This document shows positions 40,667 through 51,177 of a stretch of 64,000 nt of DNA, one piece after another. The position numbers were made by a program, and so were the translations under genes. The stretch comes from Crocinitomicaceae bacterium (GTDB lineage: Bacteria; Bacteroidota; Bacteroidia; Flavobacteriales_D; Crocinitomicaceae). The stretch covers positions 1 to 64,000 of the forward strand of contig JAHEMJ010000001.1 of NCBI GenBank assembly GCA_024643725.1, given 5' to 3'. Numbering within the stretch: position 1 is the first letter of the stretch; every line of letters starts with the position of its first letter. The notes under the pieces were generated by a model. It did not search any database, was not told where the DNA came from, and saw nothing but the letters and a program-made list of their open reading frames with translations.

Positions 40667-41374
40667 TTATCGATTCAAGGCTTTAAAGTGATCGTATTTA
40701 TCCTTGATAAAAAGAACCAACTCCATTTCTGATGCCGTTTTAATGAAGTTCTCATCGATGTTTAAGAAAGTGATAAACTCATCGAACGTATCCTCCGGAA
40801 GTTCAATAATATCAAAGGCAACATAGAGACGAAGTAATTCCTTCACAACACGACGTTGATCGTCTTTGTATTGTTGTTCTGCAATCCACTGTTTGTTTTG
40901 TTCTTTCTTCGAAAACGCTTGATACAAAGCTGTAATTGGACTTTGAAGCACATTGACTCCTGTGACCAAACGCGTTTCTCTTTGGGACAATGCTTGACGT
41001 TCCTCTTTGATTTGTTCGAGTGATTTTAAAGGACGAACAACAACTTGTTCAATTTCCTGTGGTATGCGTTCAATGATGGCATAAATGTGATTTTGACAAT
41101 CGCCATCCGCTTTCGCAATGAATTCATATACTGGATATCCTTTTGTGGATAGTGCAATTTTGTCACCAGGACGAACATATACCGAAAAGTAACCATTTGG
41201 TTGTCCGAAAACACCTCGTCCAGTTGTTTTATTGATGACCATCAAATTGTAAAACATATCTCGATTCAAAGTATCCTCCACCCTTCCCGACACAAACACT
41301 TGGTCACATTGTCCAAATACCGAGGAAGGCAAAAGAAACAAAATAAAAACGGAAAAGTGTTGAATGAATTTCAA
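40667..41374 (-). CDS. carboxypeptidase-regulatory-like domain protein, secreted
   Basis: Signal peptide; 'VFVSGRVEDTLNRDMFYNLMVINKTTGRGVFGQPNGYFSVYVRPGD'. Confidence 0.8.
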   Translation of the reverse strand: MKFIQHFSVFILFLLPSSVFGQCDQVFVSGRVEDTLNRDMFYNLMVINKTTGRGVFGQPNGYFSVYVRPGDKIALSTKGYPVYEFIAKADGDCQNHIYAIIERIPQEIEQVVVRPLKSLEQIKEERQALSQRETRLVTGVNVLQSPITALYQAFSKKEQNKQWIAEQQYKDDQRRVVKELLRLYVAFDIIELPEDTFDEFITFLNIDENFIKTASEMELVLFIKDKYDHFKALNR

Positions 41375-41377
41375 GGA

Positions 41378-42322
41378 TTACAATTTTTCAAAATACCAAC
41401 TAAAATCGAGGACATCGCTCAATAGTAAATAGACGGGCAAACACAAGGAAAGTAACCAGAATAACACCACCAGTATTTTTAAGGTTCGACCTGCATCTTG
41501 TTTTACTGGAGCTAAAAGTGCCGCATTGACATGGGACGCCAACAAGTCATCGTTGTTTTCTTCCGACAAACTAAAGTATTTTTGCAAAGCGGGGGTTTCA
41601 TCGATGAGTACCTCTTTTATTTTAGCATATTCCTCGTTTGTCAATTCATCGTAAGTCGATTCATAGCGAATGTTCTTTTCGTCCATTACCTTGCGAAGGT
41701 GATAACTGCGTTGAAAACTACGCACCTTGAATCCCATTAAAAAACCAAATGCAAGAATCACATAACTATCGATTTTCCATCCAACCAAAATCATGAGCAT
41801 GGAAGAAACCAAGGCGAAAACCATCAAGAATAAGTCTCTTTTTTTCGTCACGTACAATTTAAAGAGTTGCCCACCATCCAAAGGATCAATTGGGATCAAA
41901 TTTATCACGTTGAGAAAAAGAAATAGAAAACTGAGTTCCAGCATCCATTCTTGTTTATAGCTAGCTGCAAAAATTAAAAAGGCAGATCCAATCCAAATTC
42001 CCGGAAAGGGTCCAGCTGAAATCACAAAGAAACTTTCTTTCTGCGAGTACTTTTCCTTGTTACCTTGGACAAATGCACCCATTAAGGGAATAAATAGCAT
42101 GCGGACATTTTCGTACTTAAACAGCTTCATGAAAAGGTAATGTCCCATTTCGTGAATGAACAGCACTAAAATCAAAAATAAAACAAAGCGTAGTTGATCT
42201 TTAAAAATAAACAGGAACGTTCCCACAAAAAGCACCATAGAAAAAAAGGTCAAGCCCCAATTGCTTTCGACTTTTACCTTTTCAATAAGTGGTTTCGGTG
42301 GATATAAATCGAATTCTTCCAT
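41378..42322 (-). CDS. site-2 protease family (M50) membrane protein
   Basis: HExxH 'FIHEMGHYLFMKLF' and 'IDPLDGGQL'. Confidence 0.9.
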   Translation of the reverse strand: MEEFDLYPPKPLIEKVKVESNWGLTFFSMVLFVGTFLFIFKDQLRFVLFLILVLFIHEMGHYLFMKLFKYENVRMLFIPLMGAFVQGNKEKYSQKESFFVISAGPFPGIWIGSAFLIFAASYKQEWMLELSFLFLFLNVINLIPIDPLDGGQLFKLYVTKKRDLFLMVFALVSSMLMILVGWKIDSYVILAFGFLMGFKVRSFQRSYHLRKVMDEKNIRYESTYDELTNEEYAKIKEVLIDETPALQKYFSLSEENNDDLLASHVNAALLAPVKQDAGRTLKILVVLFWLLSLCLPVYLLLSDVLDFSWYFEKL

Positions 42323-42325
42323 GTA

Positions 42326-43672
42326 TTACATTCCTGGCATGCCGCCCATGCCTTTGAGTTTACTCATCATCCCCATCATGTTGCGCGGATTACTCATCAT
42401 TTTCATCATTTTGCGCATGTCTTCGAATTGCTTCATCAACTTATTCACGTCCTGAAGCGTGGTTCCACTTCCTTTCGCAATGCGCGCTTTGCGCATGTTG
42501 TTCAACAACGACGGATTCGCCCGTTCTTTCGGTGTCATAGAGAGAATGATCGCTTCCACTCCTTTGAAGGCATCATCTGGAACATCAACATCCTTCATGG
42601 CTTTTCCCATTCCTGGAATCATTCCCATTAAGTCCTTGACATTTCCCATTTTTTTTATTTGCTGCAATTGCGCCAAGAAATCATTAAAATCAAATTGATC
42701 CTTCATGATTTTCTTCTGCAACTTGCGCGCTTCTTCTTCATCGAACTGCTCTTGAGCGCGCTCTACCAAAGAGACTACGTCCCCCATTCCGAGAATACGG
42801 TCAGCCATACGGGAAGGATAGAATACATCCAATGCATCCATTTTCTCTCCAGTTCCAACAAATTTGATTGGTTTATTGACAATCGCTTTAATGGAAAGCG
42901 CCGCTCCACCGCGGGTATCACCGTCTAATTTCGTTAAAACGACACCGTCAAAATTAATGCGATCATTAAAGGCTTTCGCTGTATTCACCGCATCTTGTCC
43001 TGTCATGGAATCCACCACAAACAACGTTTCGCTTGGCTGAACAGCCTCTTTCACTTGTGCGATTTCATTCATCATTTGCTCATCCACTGCCAAGCGTCCA
43101 GCTGTATCGATGATGACCACATTGAAGGAATTGCTTTTCGCATATTGAATCGCTGAAGTGGAAATCGACACCGGACTTTTGTCCTCACGATTCGAGTAAA
43201 CCTCAATGTCCAATTGCTCACCAAGTACATGTAGTTGGTCAATCGCTGCAGGACGATAAACGTCACATGCGACCAAAAGCACTTTCTTTCCTTTTTTATT
43301 TTTTAAATAAGAACCAAGTTTCCCTGTGAAGGTCGTTTTACCTGAACCTTGCAATCCAGACATTAAAATAATGGATGGATTTCCTTTTAAATTGATTTCT
43401 GTTTCATTTCCTCCCATCAACTCCACCAATTCTTCGTGGCAGATTTTAATCATTAATTGTCCAGGAGAAACCGAAGTTAACACATCTCTTCCGAGCGCTT
43501 TTTCTTTTACGGTGTTCGTAAATTGTTTTGCTGTATTAAAGTTCACATCGGCATCCAATAAGGCGCGACGTACTTCTTTTAGCGTTTCCGCTACATTAAT
43601 TTCTGTGATTTGTCCTTGTCCTTTTAGAACTTTAAACGCGCGTTCAAACTTGTCCGTTAAATTTTCAAACAT
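42326..43672 (-). CDS. ffh: signal recognition particle protein Ffh
   Basis: 'GLQGSGKTTFTGKLGSYLK', Met-rich M domain 'MMKMMSNPRNMMGMMSKLKGMGGMPGM'. Confidence 0.97.
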   Translation of the reverse strand: MFENLTDKFERAFKVLKGQGQITEINVAETLKEVRRALLDADVNFNTAKQFTNTVKEKALGRDVLTSVSPGQLMIKICHEELVELMGGNETEINLKGNPSIILMSGLQGSGKTTFTGKLGSYLKNKKGKKVLLVACDVYRPAAIDQLHVLGEQLDIEVYSNREDKSPVSISTSAIQYAKSNSFNVVIIDTAGRLAVDEQMMNEIAQVKEAVQPSETLFVVDSMTGQDAVNTAKAFNDRINFDGVVLTKLDGDTRGGAALSIKAIVNKPIKFVGTGEKMDALDVFYPSRMADRILGMGDVVSLVERAQEQFDEEEARKLQKKIMKDQFDFNDFLAQLQQIKKMGNVKDLMGMIPGMGKAMKDVDVPDDAFKGVEAIILSMTPKERANPSLLNNMRKARIAKGSGTTLQDVNKLMKQFEDMRKMMKMMSNPRNMMGMMSKLKGMGGMPGM

Positions 43673-43757
43673 AGCTACTCATAAATTTAAGTGACAAAGA
43701 TAGCCAAATTAGGCTGAAATCCCTTGCTTAAAAAGGAAAAAAGAATGAACAAGAAGC

Positions 43758-44357
43758 TTATGCAATTTGCGTTACAATCTCGTTTTCTTCGAGCATTTTT
43801 CGCAAATTGATCAACGCATAGCGCATGCGTCCAAGCGCAGTATTGATGCTGATGTTTTCAGACTCTGCTATTTCCTTAAAGGAAAGATCCTGAAAAATGC
43901 GCAACTCGACTATTTCGCGCTGTGCACGTGGTAAATGTTGTAGCAATTGAATCAATTGCGCATCCAATTCACGCGTTGACTCCGCTTGTACGTAATTTTT
44001 ATCTGGACAAGAGATGCGGTGAAAAATGGAGAAATCTTCCGAACGAGCACTGCGTTCTGAGAAAATCTTCACTTTGGATTGCTTTCTGAAAAAATCGATG
44101 ATTAAATTCTGTGCAATGCGCATCGCCCAAGGAAGAAACTTACCTTCTTCATTGTACTTACCTAGTTTAATGTTTTGAATGATCTTGATAAAGGCTTCTT
44201 GAAAAATATCATTTGCCAAATCAGAATCTTTTACTTTCAAACAAATGAATTTAAAAATTTGATTTTTATAGCGCATTAATAGCACTTCAAAAGCACTTTC
44301 ATTTTCATTCAAGTATAAACGGATTAATTCAGAATCGCTTAACGAAGATAAAACCAT
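43758..44357 (-). CDS. RNA polymerase ECF-type sigma factor
   Basis: 'DSDLANDIFQEAFIKIIQNI', region 4 'LPRAQREIVELRIFQDLSFKEIAESENISINTALGRMRYAL'. Confidence 0.95.
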   Translation of the reverse strand: MVLSSLSDSELIRLYLNENESAFEVLLMRYKNQIFKFICLKVKDSDLANDIFQEAFIKIIQNIKLGKYNEEGKFLPWAMRIAQNLIIDFFRKQSKVKIFSERSARSEDFSIFHRISCPDKNYVQAESTRELDAQLIQLLQHLPRAQREIVELRIFQDLSFKEIAESENISINTALGRMRYALINLRKMLEENEIVTQIA

Positions 44358-44394
44358 AACTTACAATTTCTGCTGAAAAGTCAACAATTAAAAG

Positions 44395-44402
44395 TAAATT
44401 TG
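44395..44402 (+). promoter_or_regulatory. putative -7 element TAAATTTG of the CPBP gene
   Basis: Exact TAnnTTTG overlapping the track start at 44400. Confidence 0.45.
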
Positions 44403-44480
44403 ATCTATAGGCGTTCTTTTAGGTTTAGGAAGACGAATATAGAAGTTATTTTTTATCTCACCAAATTCCAATCAAAAAAA

Positions 44481-45050
44481 TTGCAAAATATTAGTAAAAT
44501 ACGTTTTCTTGGTTTGGTTACATTGCTTCTCTTCCCGATTCCTGGATACTTAATTGTACATTATTTCCACCCTCAATCCATCGCTACATTCTTGCAAATC
44601 GATGAATTCAACGTCATTCCAACTACCTACGGACTGGAATTCGGCTTTGTATATGCCTTCCTTGCCTATCTCTTTATGAAAGCGCCTTTTTTCGATAAAG
44701 TTCCTTCAAAAGTAGACCATATTATTGCACAACTTCCACTCACCTACTTCGATGGAATCTTTCTTTCCCTTTGCGCAGGCGTGGGCGAGGAATTATTATT
44801 CCGCGCTGGAATTCAACCATTACTCGGACCTTGGGTAACCTCGGTGGTGTTTGTCGCGCTGCATGGATACTTGAATCCATGGAATTGGCGGTTTTCCATG
44901 TATGGAATGATTGTCCTTCCTTTTATTGTCATTCTGTCATTTGGCTTTATCCATTTTGGACTTTGGTTTGGCATCGGCGCTCATTTTGCTTACGACGCCG
45001 TTCTTTTTACCATCATGATCCGTGAAAAGAAACAGAGTCAAACAACTTGA
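44481..45050 (+). CDS. CPBP family intramembrane metalloprotease
   Basis: EExxxR-type 'GEELLFRAGIQPLL' and 'FIHFGLWFGIGAHFAYDAV'; start uncertain (track 44400; TTG 44481 proposed). Confidence 0.85.
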   Translation: MQNISKIRFLGLVTLLLFPIPGYLIVHYFHPQSIATFLQIDEFNVIPTTYGLEFGFVYAFLAYLFMKAPFFDKVPSKVDHIIAQLPLTYFDGIFLSLCAGVGEELLFRAGIQPLLGPWVTSVVFVALHGYLNPWNWRFSMYGMIVLPFIVILSFGFIHFGLWFGIGAHFAYDAVLFTIMIREKKQSQTT

Positions 45051-45076
45051 ATTCCTCAATAATGCATTTCATTCCG

Positions 45077-45084
45077 TAAATTTG
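45077..45084 (+). promoter_or_regulatory. putative -7 element TAAATTTG of the PAP2 gene
   Basis: Exact TAnnTTTG ending 4 nt before ATG 45089. Confidence 0.4.
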
Positions 45085-45094
45085 AGCCATGAAA

Positions 45095-45727
45095 ATGAAA
45101 TCAAATCTATTTGATTGGTGTAATTACGTGTATTGGTTGATGGCCTTACTTATAATCACCCAAACGGATAAACTTTCCCTACATATCTTTTTCAATGGAT
45201 TCGCAAATCCAATTGGGGATTTTTTGATGCCTCATTTGACGAATGTTGGCGATGGACTTGTCCTATTGCTATTCGCTTTTTTTGTCTTTTTATTTCGAAG
45301 CCGAAAACTTGCCTTGATTTTATTCATTGCCTTTTTAGTGTCTTCTGGACTCGTGCAATTCCTCAAACATTTCGTTTTTGAAAACCACATGCGACCAATG
45401 TATGTCTTTCAGCACGTCAAAGGATTTCATCAAATCAAGAACTTCCACTATCACATGTCCCAAAGTTTCCCTTCTGGACACGCTACAAGTTCTTTTGTCC
45501 TTTTTACTTTCATAGCCATGAATTACGCGAAATCAGCGAAAGGACAAATTGTATGCTTTATTGGCGCATTGTTTTTTGCTTTTACACGCGTTTACCTTTC
45601 CCAGCATTACTTTGAAGACATGTTCGTTGGATCGATGATTGGATTTCTGTGCATGAAATACGCGCAAGTATTCCTTTCTCAATCCTTTCAACAGTTGGAT
45701 TCCCCACTTAATTTATCCAAAAAATGA
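45095..45727 (+). CDS. PAP2-family phosphatase
   Basis: 'SQSFPSGHATSSFVLFTF' and 'LSQHYFEDMFVGSMIG'. Confidence 0.92.
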   Translation: MKSNLFDWCNYVYWLMALLIITQTDKLSLHIFFNGFANPIGDFLMPHLTNVGDGLVLLLFAFFVFLFRSRKLALILFIAFLVSSGLVQFLKHFVFENHMRPMYVFQHVKGFHQIKNFHYHMSQSFPSGHATSSFVLFTFIAMNYAKSAKGQIVCFIGALFFAFTRVYLSQHYFEDMFVGSMIGFLCMKYAQVFLSQSFQQLDSPLNLSKK

Positions 45728-47355
45728 CCAAACGATTTCACTGGTTCCTCATTGCTTTTGTGGTGTTCGCTTGCCTGCCGACAATTGGACAGTCCGCTCT
45801 ATTCGATTGGGACGAAGTGAATTTCGCCGAATGTGCACGCGAAATGATCGTTACGAAAGATTACTTCAATGTCACCATTAACTTTCAAGCTTTCTGGGAA
45901 AAACCGCCTTTATTTATTTGGATGCAAGCACTCTCCATGCTTGCCTTTGGAATCAACGAATTTGCCGCACGCTTCCCGAATGTTCTTGCGGCGGTTTTCA
46001 CCCTGTTGACTCTTTATCGCTTCGGTAAACAATTCTATTCAGAACAAATGGGCCTGATTTGGTCAAGTCTTTACGCTTGTTCGATTCTTCCTTTTATGTA
46101 TTTCAATTCAGGCATCATCGACCCATGGTTTAACTTGTTTATTTTCAATGGCATCATTCAATTTTACATAGGAACACAAACGAAAATCCACCGGAACTTT
46201 GTACTCGCCGGATGCTTTATCGGCCTGGCGATTCTAACGAAAGGACCTGTAGCACTCATCCTCATTGGCGGTGCCTTTGGGATTTTTTTCATCATTCGTA
46301 GATTTAAAGGATTTCCGTCCATCTGGAACCTTTTCTTATTTCTAGCAACCACCACATTCATTGGCTCCCTTTGGTTCTTGCTGCTTATCGCTACTGGACA
46401 TCAAGAAATCATTCACGAGTTCATTGCGTATCAAGTGCGTTTATTTGAAACACAAGATGCAGGACATGGCGGACCAATTTATTACCATTGGCTGATTTTA
46501 CTTTTTGGTGTGTTTCCAGCGTCGTTTTTCATGCTGGCCTACTTCCGAAATAAAACGATCACACGAAGCAACGTGGATCAGATTATGCATGGCATGCTTT
46601 GGTTTACCTTGGTGTTATTCTCCATCGTTAAAACAAAAATTGTTCACTACTCCAGTTTTTGCTACTTTCCAATCACTTATTTTGCTGCACAATTTGTCCT
46701 TTATCAATGGCAAAATGGATTTGCCATCACAAAGAAAGTGCATTACTTCGTGCTTTCGTTCTTACTTCTATTAGCCCTTATTTTTGGGGCACTTGGCTAT
46801 TTGGTAGGACATACTTCATTGATCTTAGATTACATTCATGTCAACGATCCCTTTGCCATTGAGGGAATGAAAGAGCACTATTCTTGGTCCTTTATTCAAC
46901 TTATACCTTTTGTTTTATTAGTAACTACTATTGTATTGTTATTCAATTATTTAATTAAAAATAAATTTAAGAATTATTTTATTACATTGGGGACTGGGAT
47001 TATCATTAGCTTGGTGAGCATCAATGCCTTCGTTGTTCCAAAAATTGAAGACATCACCCAGGGCGCAGCCATTGATTTTTACAAGCGACACCAGCACGAG
47101 GATGCCTATTTCACTACATTAGGATTTAAATCCTACGCACATCTCTTCTATGGCAATACGCGTCCCGGAAACGAAGTAACACAAGACGAAAAAGCAGTAG
47201 CAACAGGTATCTTATCCAAGCCTGCTTACTTTGTTGCGAAAATTCAACAAAAACAAGAATTCATGTCCATTTATCCCGATCTTCAATTAATCGGTGAAAA
47301 AGGAGGATTCGTGTTTTTTAAACGGACAACTTGGATAAGATGTAAGGGTAAATGA
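45724..47355 (+). CDS. ArnT-like GT39-family glycosyltransferase
   Basis: 'LFDWDEVNFAECAREMIVTKDYFNVTINFQAFWEKPPLFIW'; ATGA overlap with PAP2 gene. Confidence 0.9.
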   Translation: MTKRFHWFLIAFVVFACLPTIGQSALFDWDEVNFAECAREMIVTKDYFNVTINFQAFWEKPPLFIWMQALSMLAFGINEFAARFPNVLAAVFTLLTLYRFGKQFYSEQMGLIWSSLYACSILPFMYFNSGIIDPWFNLFIFNGIIQFYIGTQTKIHRNFVLAGCFIGLAILTKGPVALILIGGAFGIFFIIRRFKGFPSIWNLFLFLATTTFIGSLWFLLLIATGHQEIIHEFIAYQVRLFETQDAGHGGPIYYHWLILLFGVFPASFFMLAYFRNKTITRSNVDQIMHGMLWFTLVLFSIVKTKIVHYSSFCYFPITYFAAQFVLYQWQNGFAITKKVHYFVLSFLLLLALIFGALGYLVGHTSLILDYIHVNDPFAIEGMKEHYSWSFIQLIPFVLLVTTIVLLFNYLIKNKFKNYFITLGTGIIISLVSINAFVVPKIEDITQGAAIDFYKRHQHEDAYFTTLGFKSYAHLFYGNTRPGNEVTQDEKAVATGILSKPAYFVAKIQQKQEFMSIYPDLQLIGEKGGFVFFKRTTWIRCKGK

Positions 47356-47408
47356 TTCTGCTCCTATTTGAGAAGAATGATTAATTTTGAGGAATCAAAA
47401 ACATAGAC

Positions 47409-48608
47409 ATGCCAAAAATTTCAGATAAGGCCGTTCAGATGCCCGCTTCTCCGATTAGAAAACTTGTTCCATATGCTGAAACAGCAAAGAAAGCAGGTAA
47501 AATCGTTTATCATTTAAATATTGGTCAACCGGACATTGAAACCCCGGAAACAGCTTTAAATGCCATTCATAATTTAGACCGCAAAGTATTGGAATACAGT
47601 CACTCTGCTGGATTCGAGAGCTATCGAAATAATTTAGCGATTTCCTATCAGAAAAGTGGCATTCCAGTAAACAGTGAGGATATCCTGATTACAACGGGAG
47701 GATCCGAAGCCTTGATTTTTGGCTTTATGACGACCTGTAATCCAGGTGATGAAGTCATTATTCCAGAGCCTTTTTACGCGAACTATAACGGATTCGCTGT
47801 GACAGCAGGATTAAACGTTGTTCCGGTAGCATCGTCCATCGAATCTGGATTTGCCCTTCCACCAGTCGAAGAATTTGAGAAGAAAATCACTCCAAAAACA
47901 AAGGCAATTGTCATTTGTAATCCTGGAAATCCAACTGGATATCTTTATTCTCAAGAGGAATTAGAGCAGTTGCGTGAAATCGTTCAAAAGCATGACCTAT
48001 ACTTGTTCGCGGATGAAGTATACCGCGAATTCTGCTACGACGGCGCAGTTCCTTTTTCGGTGATGAACTTGAAAGGAATCGAGAACAATGTCATCATGAT
48101 CGACTCCGTTTCTAAACGTTATTCCATGTGTGGCGCACGCATTGGAGCGTTAATCACAAAAAACAAAGAGGTTATGAGTGCGGCATTGAAATTCGGACAA
48201 GCGCGTTTATCCCCGCCAACCGTTGATCAAATCGCAGCTGAAGCAGCTTTAAATACACCACAATCTTATTTTGATAATGTTGTGGCAGAATACGTGACCA
48301 GAAGAAACATCATGGTCGATGGACTAAACAGCATACCAGGTGTTTTCTGCCCGAAACCGAGCGGTGCTTTCTATTGTGTAGCAAAATTCCCAGTTGACGA
48401 TGCTGAAAAGTTCTGTCAATGGTTATTAGAGGACTTCGAACACGAAGGTCAAACCGTGATGATGGCGCCAGCAAATGGATTCTACTCGACTCCAGGGGCA
48501 GGAAAACAAGAAGCGCGCATTGCCTACGTTTTGAATCAAGATTCTTTGCGTAAAGCGGTAGAATGTTTGCGTGTTGCATTGCAAGTTTATCCAGGAAAAA
48601 CAGCCTAA
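47409..48608 (+). CDS. PLP-dependent aminotransferase (aspartate aminotransferase-like, class I/II)
   Basis: 'CNPGNPTGYLYSQEELEQL', 'DSVSKRYSMCGARIGAL'. Confidence 0.93.
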   Translation: MPKISDKAVQMPASPIRKLVPYAETAKKAGKIVYHLNIGQPDIETPETALNAIHNLDRKVLEYSHSAGFESYRNNLAISYQKSGIPVNSEDILITTGGSEALIFGFMTTCNPGDEVIIPEPFYANYNGFAVTAGLNVVPVASSIESGFALPPVEEFEKKITPKTKAIVICNPGNPTGYLYSQEELEQLREIVQKHDLYLFADEVYREFCYDGAVPFSVMNLKGIENNVIMIDSVSKRYSMCGARIGALITKNKEVMSAALKFGQARLSPPTVDQIAAEAALNTPQSYFDNVVAEYVTRRNIMVDGLNSIPGVFCPKPSGAFYCVAKFPVDDAEKFCQWLLEDFEHEGQTVMMAPANGFYSTPGAGKQEARIAYVLNQDSLRKAVECLRVALQVYPGKTA

Positions 48609-48614
48609 TCCAAT

Positions 48615-49058
48615 ATGAGTATTCAAACCTACATCGATTCCATTCCAGCGGCTTATCAAGCGGATTTTAAGCAACTGATGCAGGTCATTCAATCCAACAT
48701 TCCATCTGGATTTGAGGAAACAGAAAGTTACGGAATGATCGGATACGTGGTCCCCCATTCGATTTATCCAGATGGCTACCATTGTACACCAAAACTTCCA
48801 CTCCCGTTTTTGAACATCGCTTGTCAAAAAAACTTCATCGCTGTTTATCACATGGGGATTTATAGTGATGAAAAATTACTGAACTGGTTCATGGAAGAAT
48901 TCCCAAAACATAGCTCCAAGAAATTGGACATGGGAAAATCGTGTATTCGTTTTAAGCATGGACATCCGATTCCGTTTGATTTAATTGGACAATTAGCTCA
49001 AAAAATGACTGTTCAGGATTGGATAGAACGGTATGAAAAAATGTACAAACGCAAATGA
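48615..49058 (+). CDS. DUF1801 domain protein
   Basis: 'YGMIGYVVPHSIYPDGYHCTPKLPLPFLNIACQKNFIAVYHMGIY'. Confidence 0.85.
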   Translation: MSIQTYIDSIPAAYQADFKQLMQVIQSNIPSGFEETESYGMIGYVVPHSIYPDGYHCTPKLPLPFLNIACQKNFIAVYHMGIYSDEKLLNWFMEEFPKHSSKKLDMGKSCIRFKHGHPIPFDLIGQLAQKMTVQDWIERYEKMYKRK

Positions 49059-49091
49059 ACCAATTCAACGCTTATTCGTTGATTTAGACAT

Positions 49092-50309
49092 ATGAAACAA
49101 TTCGAAGTTCCAGCTTTTTATCGTTCCCCTATCATTTCTAAAGTGAAAGCGAAACGAAAATTGGAAGATCCACGCAAAAAGGATTTCAGTCCGAGTGAAT
49201 TAACCTTAGGAAACATCACGTTTGTCATTGCTCGTCATTTTGGCTTTTGTTATGGCGTAGAAAATGCCATTGAAAAAAGCTACAAAGCAATTCAAGAGAA
49301 TCCAACAAAACGCATTTTTCTCTTAAGTCAAATGATTCACAATCCAGCTGTGAACGAAGATTTAATCAGTCATGGACTTCAATTCTTGCAAGATACGGAA
49401 GGAAACCAACTCATTCCTTTTGACCAATTAACAGCGGATGACCTTGTAATTATTCCTGCATTTGGAACCACTTTGGAAATTGAGGATAAATTAAAGGGAA
49501 TTGGTGTTGACATCGCAACATACAATACCACTTGTCCGTTCGTAGAGAAAGTATGGAATCGCTCCGAAAAACTGGGAGAAACGGAACATACGATTATCAT
49601 TCATGGTAAATACAAGCACGAAGAAACCCGCGCTACTTTTTCACATAGTTCAAAAAATGCGCCTTCCATCATTCTGAAGGACATCCACGAAGCAAACATT
49701 TTAGCTTCCTTCATTCGAGGTGAAATGGATGAAAGAGAATTCGTAAAATACTTTGACGGAAAAATGTCTGATGGCTTCAATCCATCGCAGCATTTAACAA
49801 AAATTGGCGTAGTGAATCAAACCACGATGTTGGCAACAGAGACGCAAGAAATCGCCCAGTACTTGCGCGAGGTTATGATCGAGAAATACGGTGAGGCAGA
49901 TATCAAATCGCACATTGCGGACACGCGAGACACCTTGTGTTACGCTACGAATGATAATCAAACGGCGACTTTAGGATTAATGGAAACCGAAGCGGATTTG
50001 GCAATTGTTGTGGGAGGATACAACAGTTCGAACACGAGTCACTTGGTCGAATTATTGGAGCAAAAATTCCCGTGTTATTTCATTAAGGATGCGGAGGAGA
50101 TTCAATCGAAAAAAGAAATCCACTCCTACGACATCCACACCAAATCCATGAATTTGCAAGATGCTTTTTTACCGGAAAAAGAAACAATGCGCATCATCCT
50201 TACCTCTGGCGCTTCATGTCCAGATTCGATTGTAGATGCCGTCATGATGAAACTACTCTCCTACTTTCATTCGGAATCAGAAATTGAAACGCTATTAAGT
50301 CAATTATAA
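49092..50309 (+). CDS. ispH: 4-hydroxy-3-methylbut-2-enyl diphosphate reductase
   Basis: 'RHFGFCYGVENAIEKSY', 'TCPFVEKVWNRSEKL', 'VVGGYNSSNTSHLVEL'. Confidence 0.95.
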   Translation: MKQFEVPAFYRSPIISKVKAKRKLEDPRKKDFSPSELTLGNITFVIARHFGFCYGVENAIEKSYKAIQENPTKRIFLLSQMIHNPAVNEDLISHGLQFLQDTEGNQLIPFDQLTADDLVIIPAFGTTLEIEDKLKGIGVDIATYNTTCPFVEKVWNRSEKLGETEHTIIIHGKYKHEETRATFSHSSKNAPSIILKDIHEANILASFIRGEMDEREFVKYFDGKMSDGFNPSQHLTKIGVVNQTTMLATETQEIAQYLREVMIEKYGEADIKSHIADTRDTLCYATNDNQTATLGLMETEADLAIVVGGYNSSNTSHLVELLEQKFPCYFIKDAEEIQSKKEIHSYDIHTKSMNLQDAFLPEKETMRIILTSGASCPDSIVDAVMMKLLSYFHSESEIETLLSQL

Positions 50310-50310
50310 G

Positions 50311-50859
50311 ATGAAAATCTACACAAAAAAAGGTGATCAAGGTCACACAGGATTAATCGGCGGAACGCGCGTTTCCAAAGGGGAATTGCGCATCGAAGCT
50401 TACGGAACGGTGGACGAATTAAATTCGTACATTGGCTTGATTCGCTCGTTTGACATTCAAACGAAGGCAGTTCAACAACTGATTGAAATTCAAGATCGTT
50501 TGTTTACCATCGGTTCCAGTTTAGCCGCTGACCCAGAGAAATCAAACATGAAGATTCCAGATTTGTTGGAATCGGACATTACTTGTTTAGAAGATTGGAT
50601 GGACGAAATGGACGCCTCATTACCACCATTGACTAGTTTTGTATTACCTGGTGGACATCCATTCATTGGACACATTCATGTGGCACGATGTGTTTGTCGT
50701 AGAACGGAGCGTTTGGTGGTTACGTTGGACGAACACGATTTCGTTGCGCCATTGGTAATCAGCTACTTAAATCGCCTGAGTGACTATTTATTTGTCCTTG
50801 GAAGAAGAATAGCCATGGACTTAAACATTCAAGAAATTGAATGGAAACCGAGAATGTAA
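50311..50859 (+). CDS. cob(I)yrinic acid a,c-diamide adenosyltransferase (PduO type)
   Basis: 'MKIYTKKGDQGHTGLIGGTRVSKGELRIEAYGTVDELNSYIGLIRS', 'RRTERLV', 'YLNRLSDYLFVLGR'. Confidence 0.95.
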   Translation: MKIYTKKGDQGHTGLIGGTRVSKGELRIEAYGTVDELNSYIGLIRSFDIQTKAVQQLIEIQDRLFTIGSSLAADPEKSNMKIPDLLESDITCLEDWMDEMDASLPPLTSFVLPGGHPFIGHIHVARCVCRRTERLVVTLDEHDFVAPLVISYLNRLSDYLFVLGRRIAMDLNIQEIEWKPRM

Positions 50860-50892
50860 GAAGGCAGATTGATGTATAGTTTTTACATTTAA

Positions 50893-50923
50893 TTTGCTTT
50901 ATTCGAAATAAAAATTACTTTTG
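50893..50923 (+). promoter_or_regulatory. canonical Bacteroidota promoter: TTTG-N19-TACTTTTG
   Basis: TTTG 50893-50896, TACTTTTG 50916-50923, upstream of the DUF2795 gene. Confidence 0.7.
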
Positions 50924-50952
50924 CCAAAAAATAACACCTAAAAACACAGAAT

Positions 50953-51174
50953 ATGTATTGGACTTTAGAACTTGCTTCTTACTTAGAAGATGCTCCATGG
51001 CCAGCAACGAAAGAGGAATTAATTGATTTCGCCATTCGTACTGGAGCTCCGTTAGAAGTAGTAGAAAACCTACAAGATTTGGAAGATGAAGGTGACATGT
51101 ACGAAAGTATTGAAGAAATTTGGCCGGATTATCCTTCAAGAGAAGATTTCCTCTTTAACGAAGATGAATATTAA
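50953..51174 (+). CDS. DUF2795 small acidic protein
   Basis: 73 aa 'MYWTLELASYLEDAPWPATKEELIDFAIRTGAPLEVVENLQDLEDEGDMYESIEEIWPDYPSREDFLFNEDEY', recognised as a conserved Bacteroidota family. Confidence 0.92.
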   Translation: MYWTLELASYLEDAPWPATKEELIDFAIRTGAPLEVVENLQDLEDEGDMYESIEEIWPDYPSREDFLFNEDEY

Positions 51175-51177
51175 TTG

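Noticed and set aside
46915-46990. Very AT-rich patch inside the GT39 gene
   Set aside because: Encodes a normal TM helix and Lys/Asn-rich loop in frame; no mobile-element ends.
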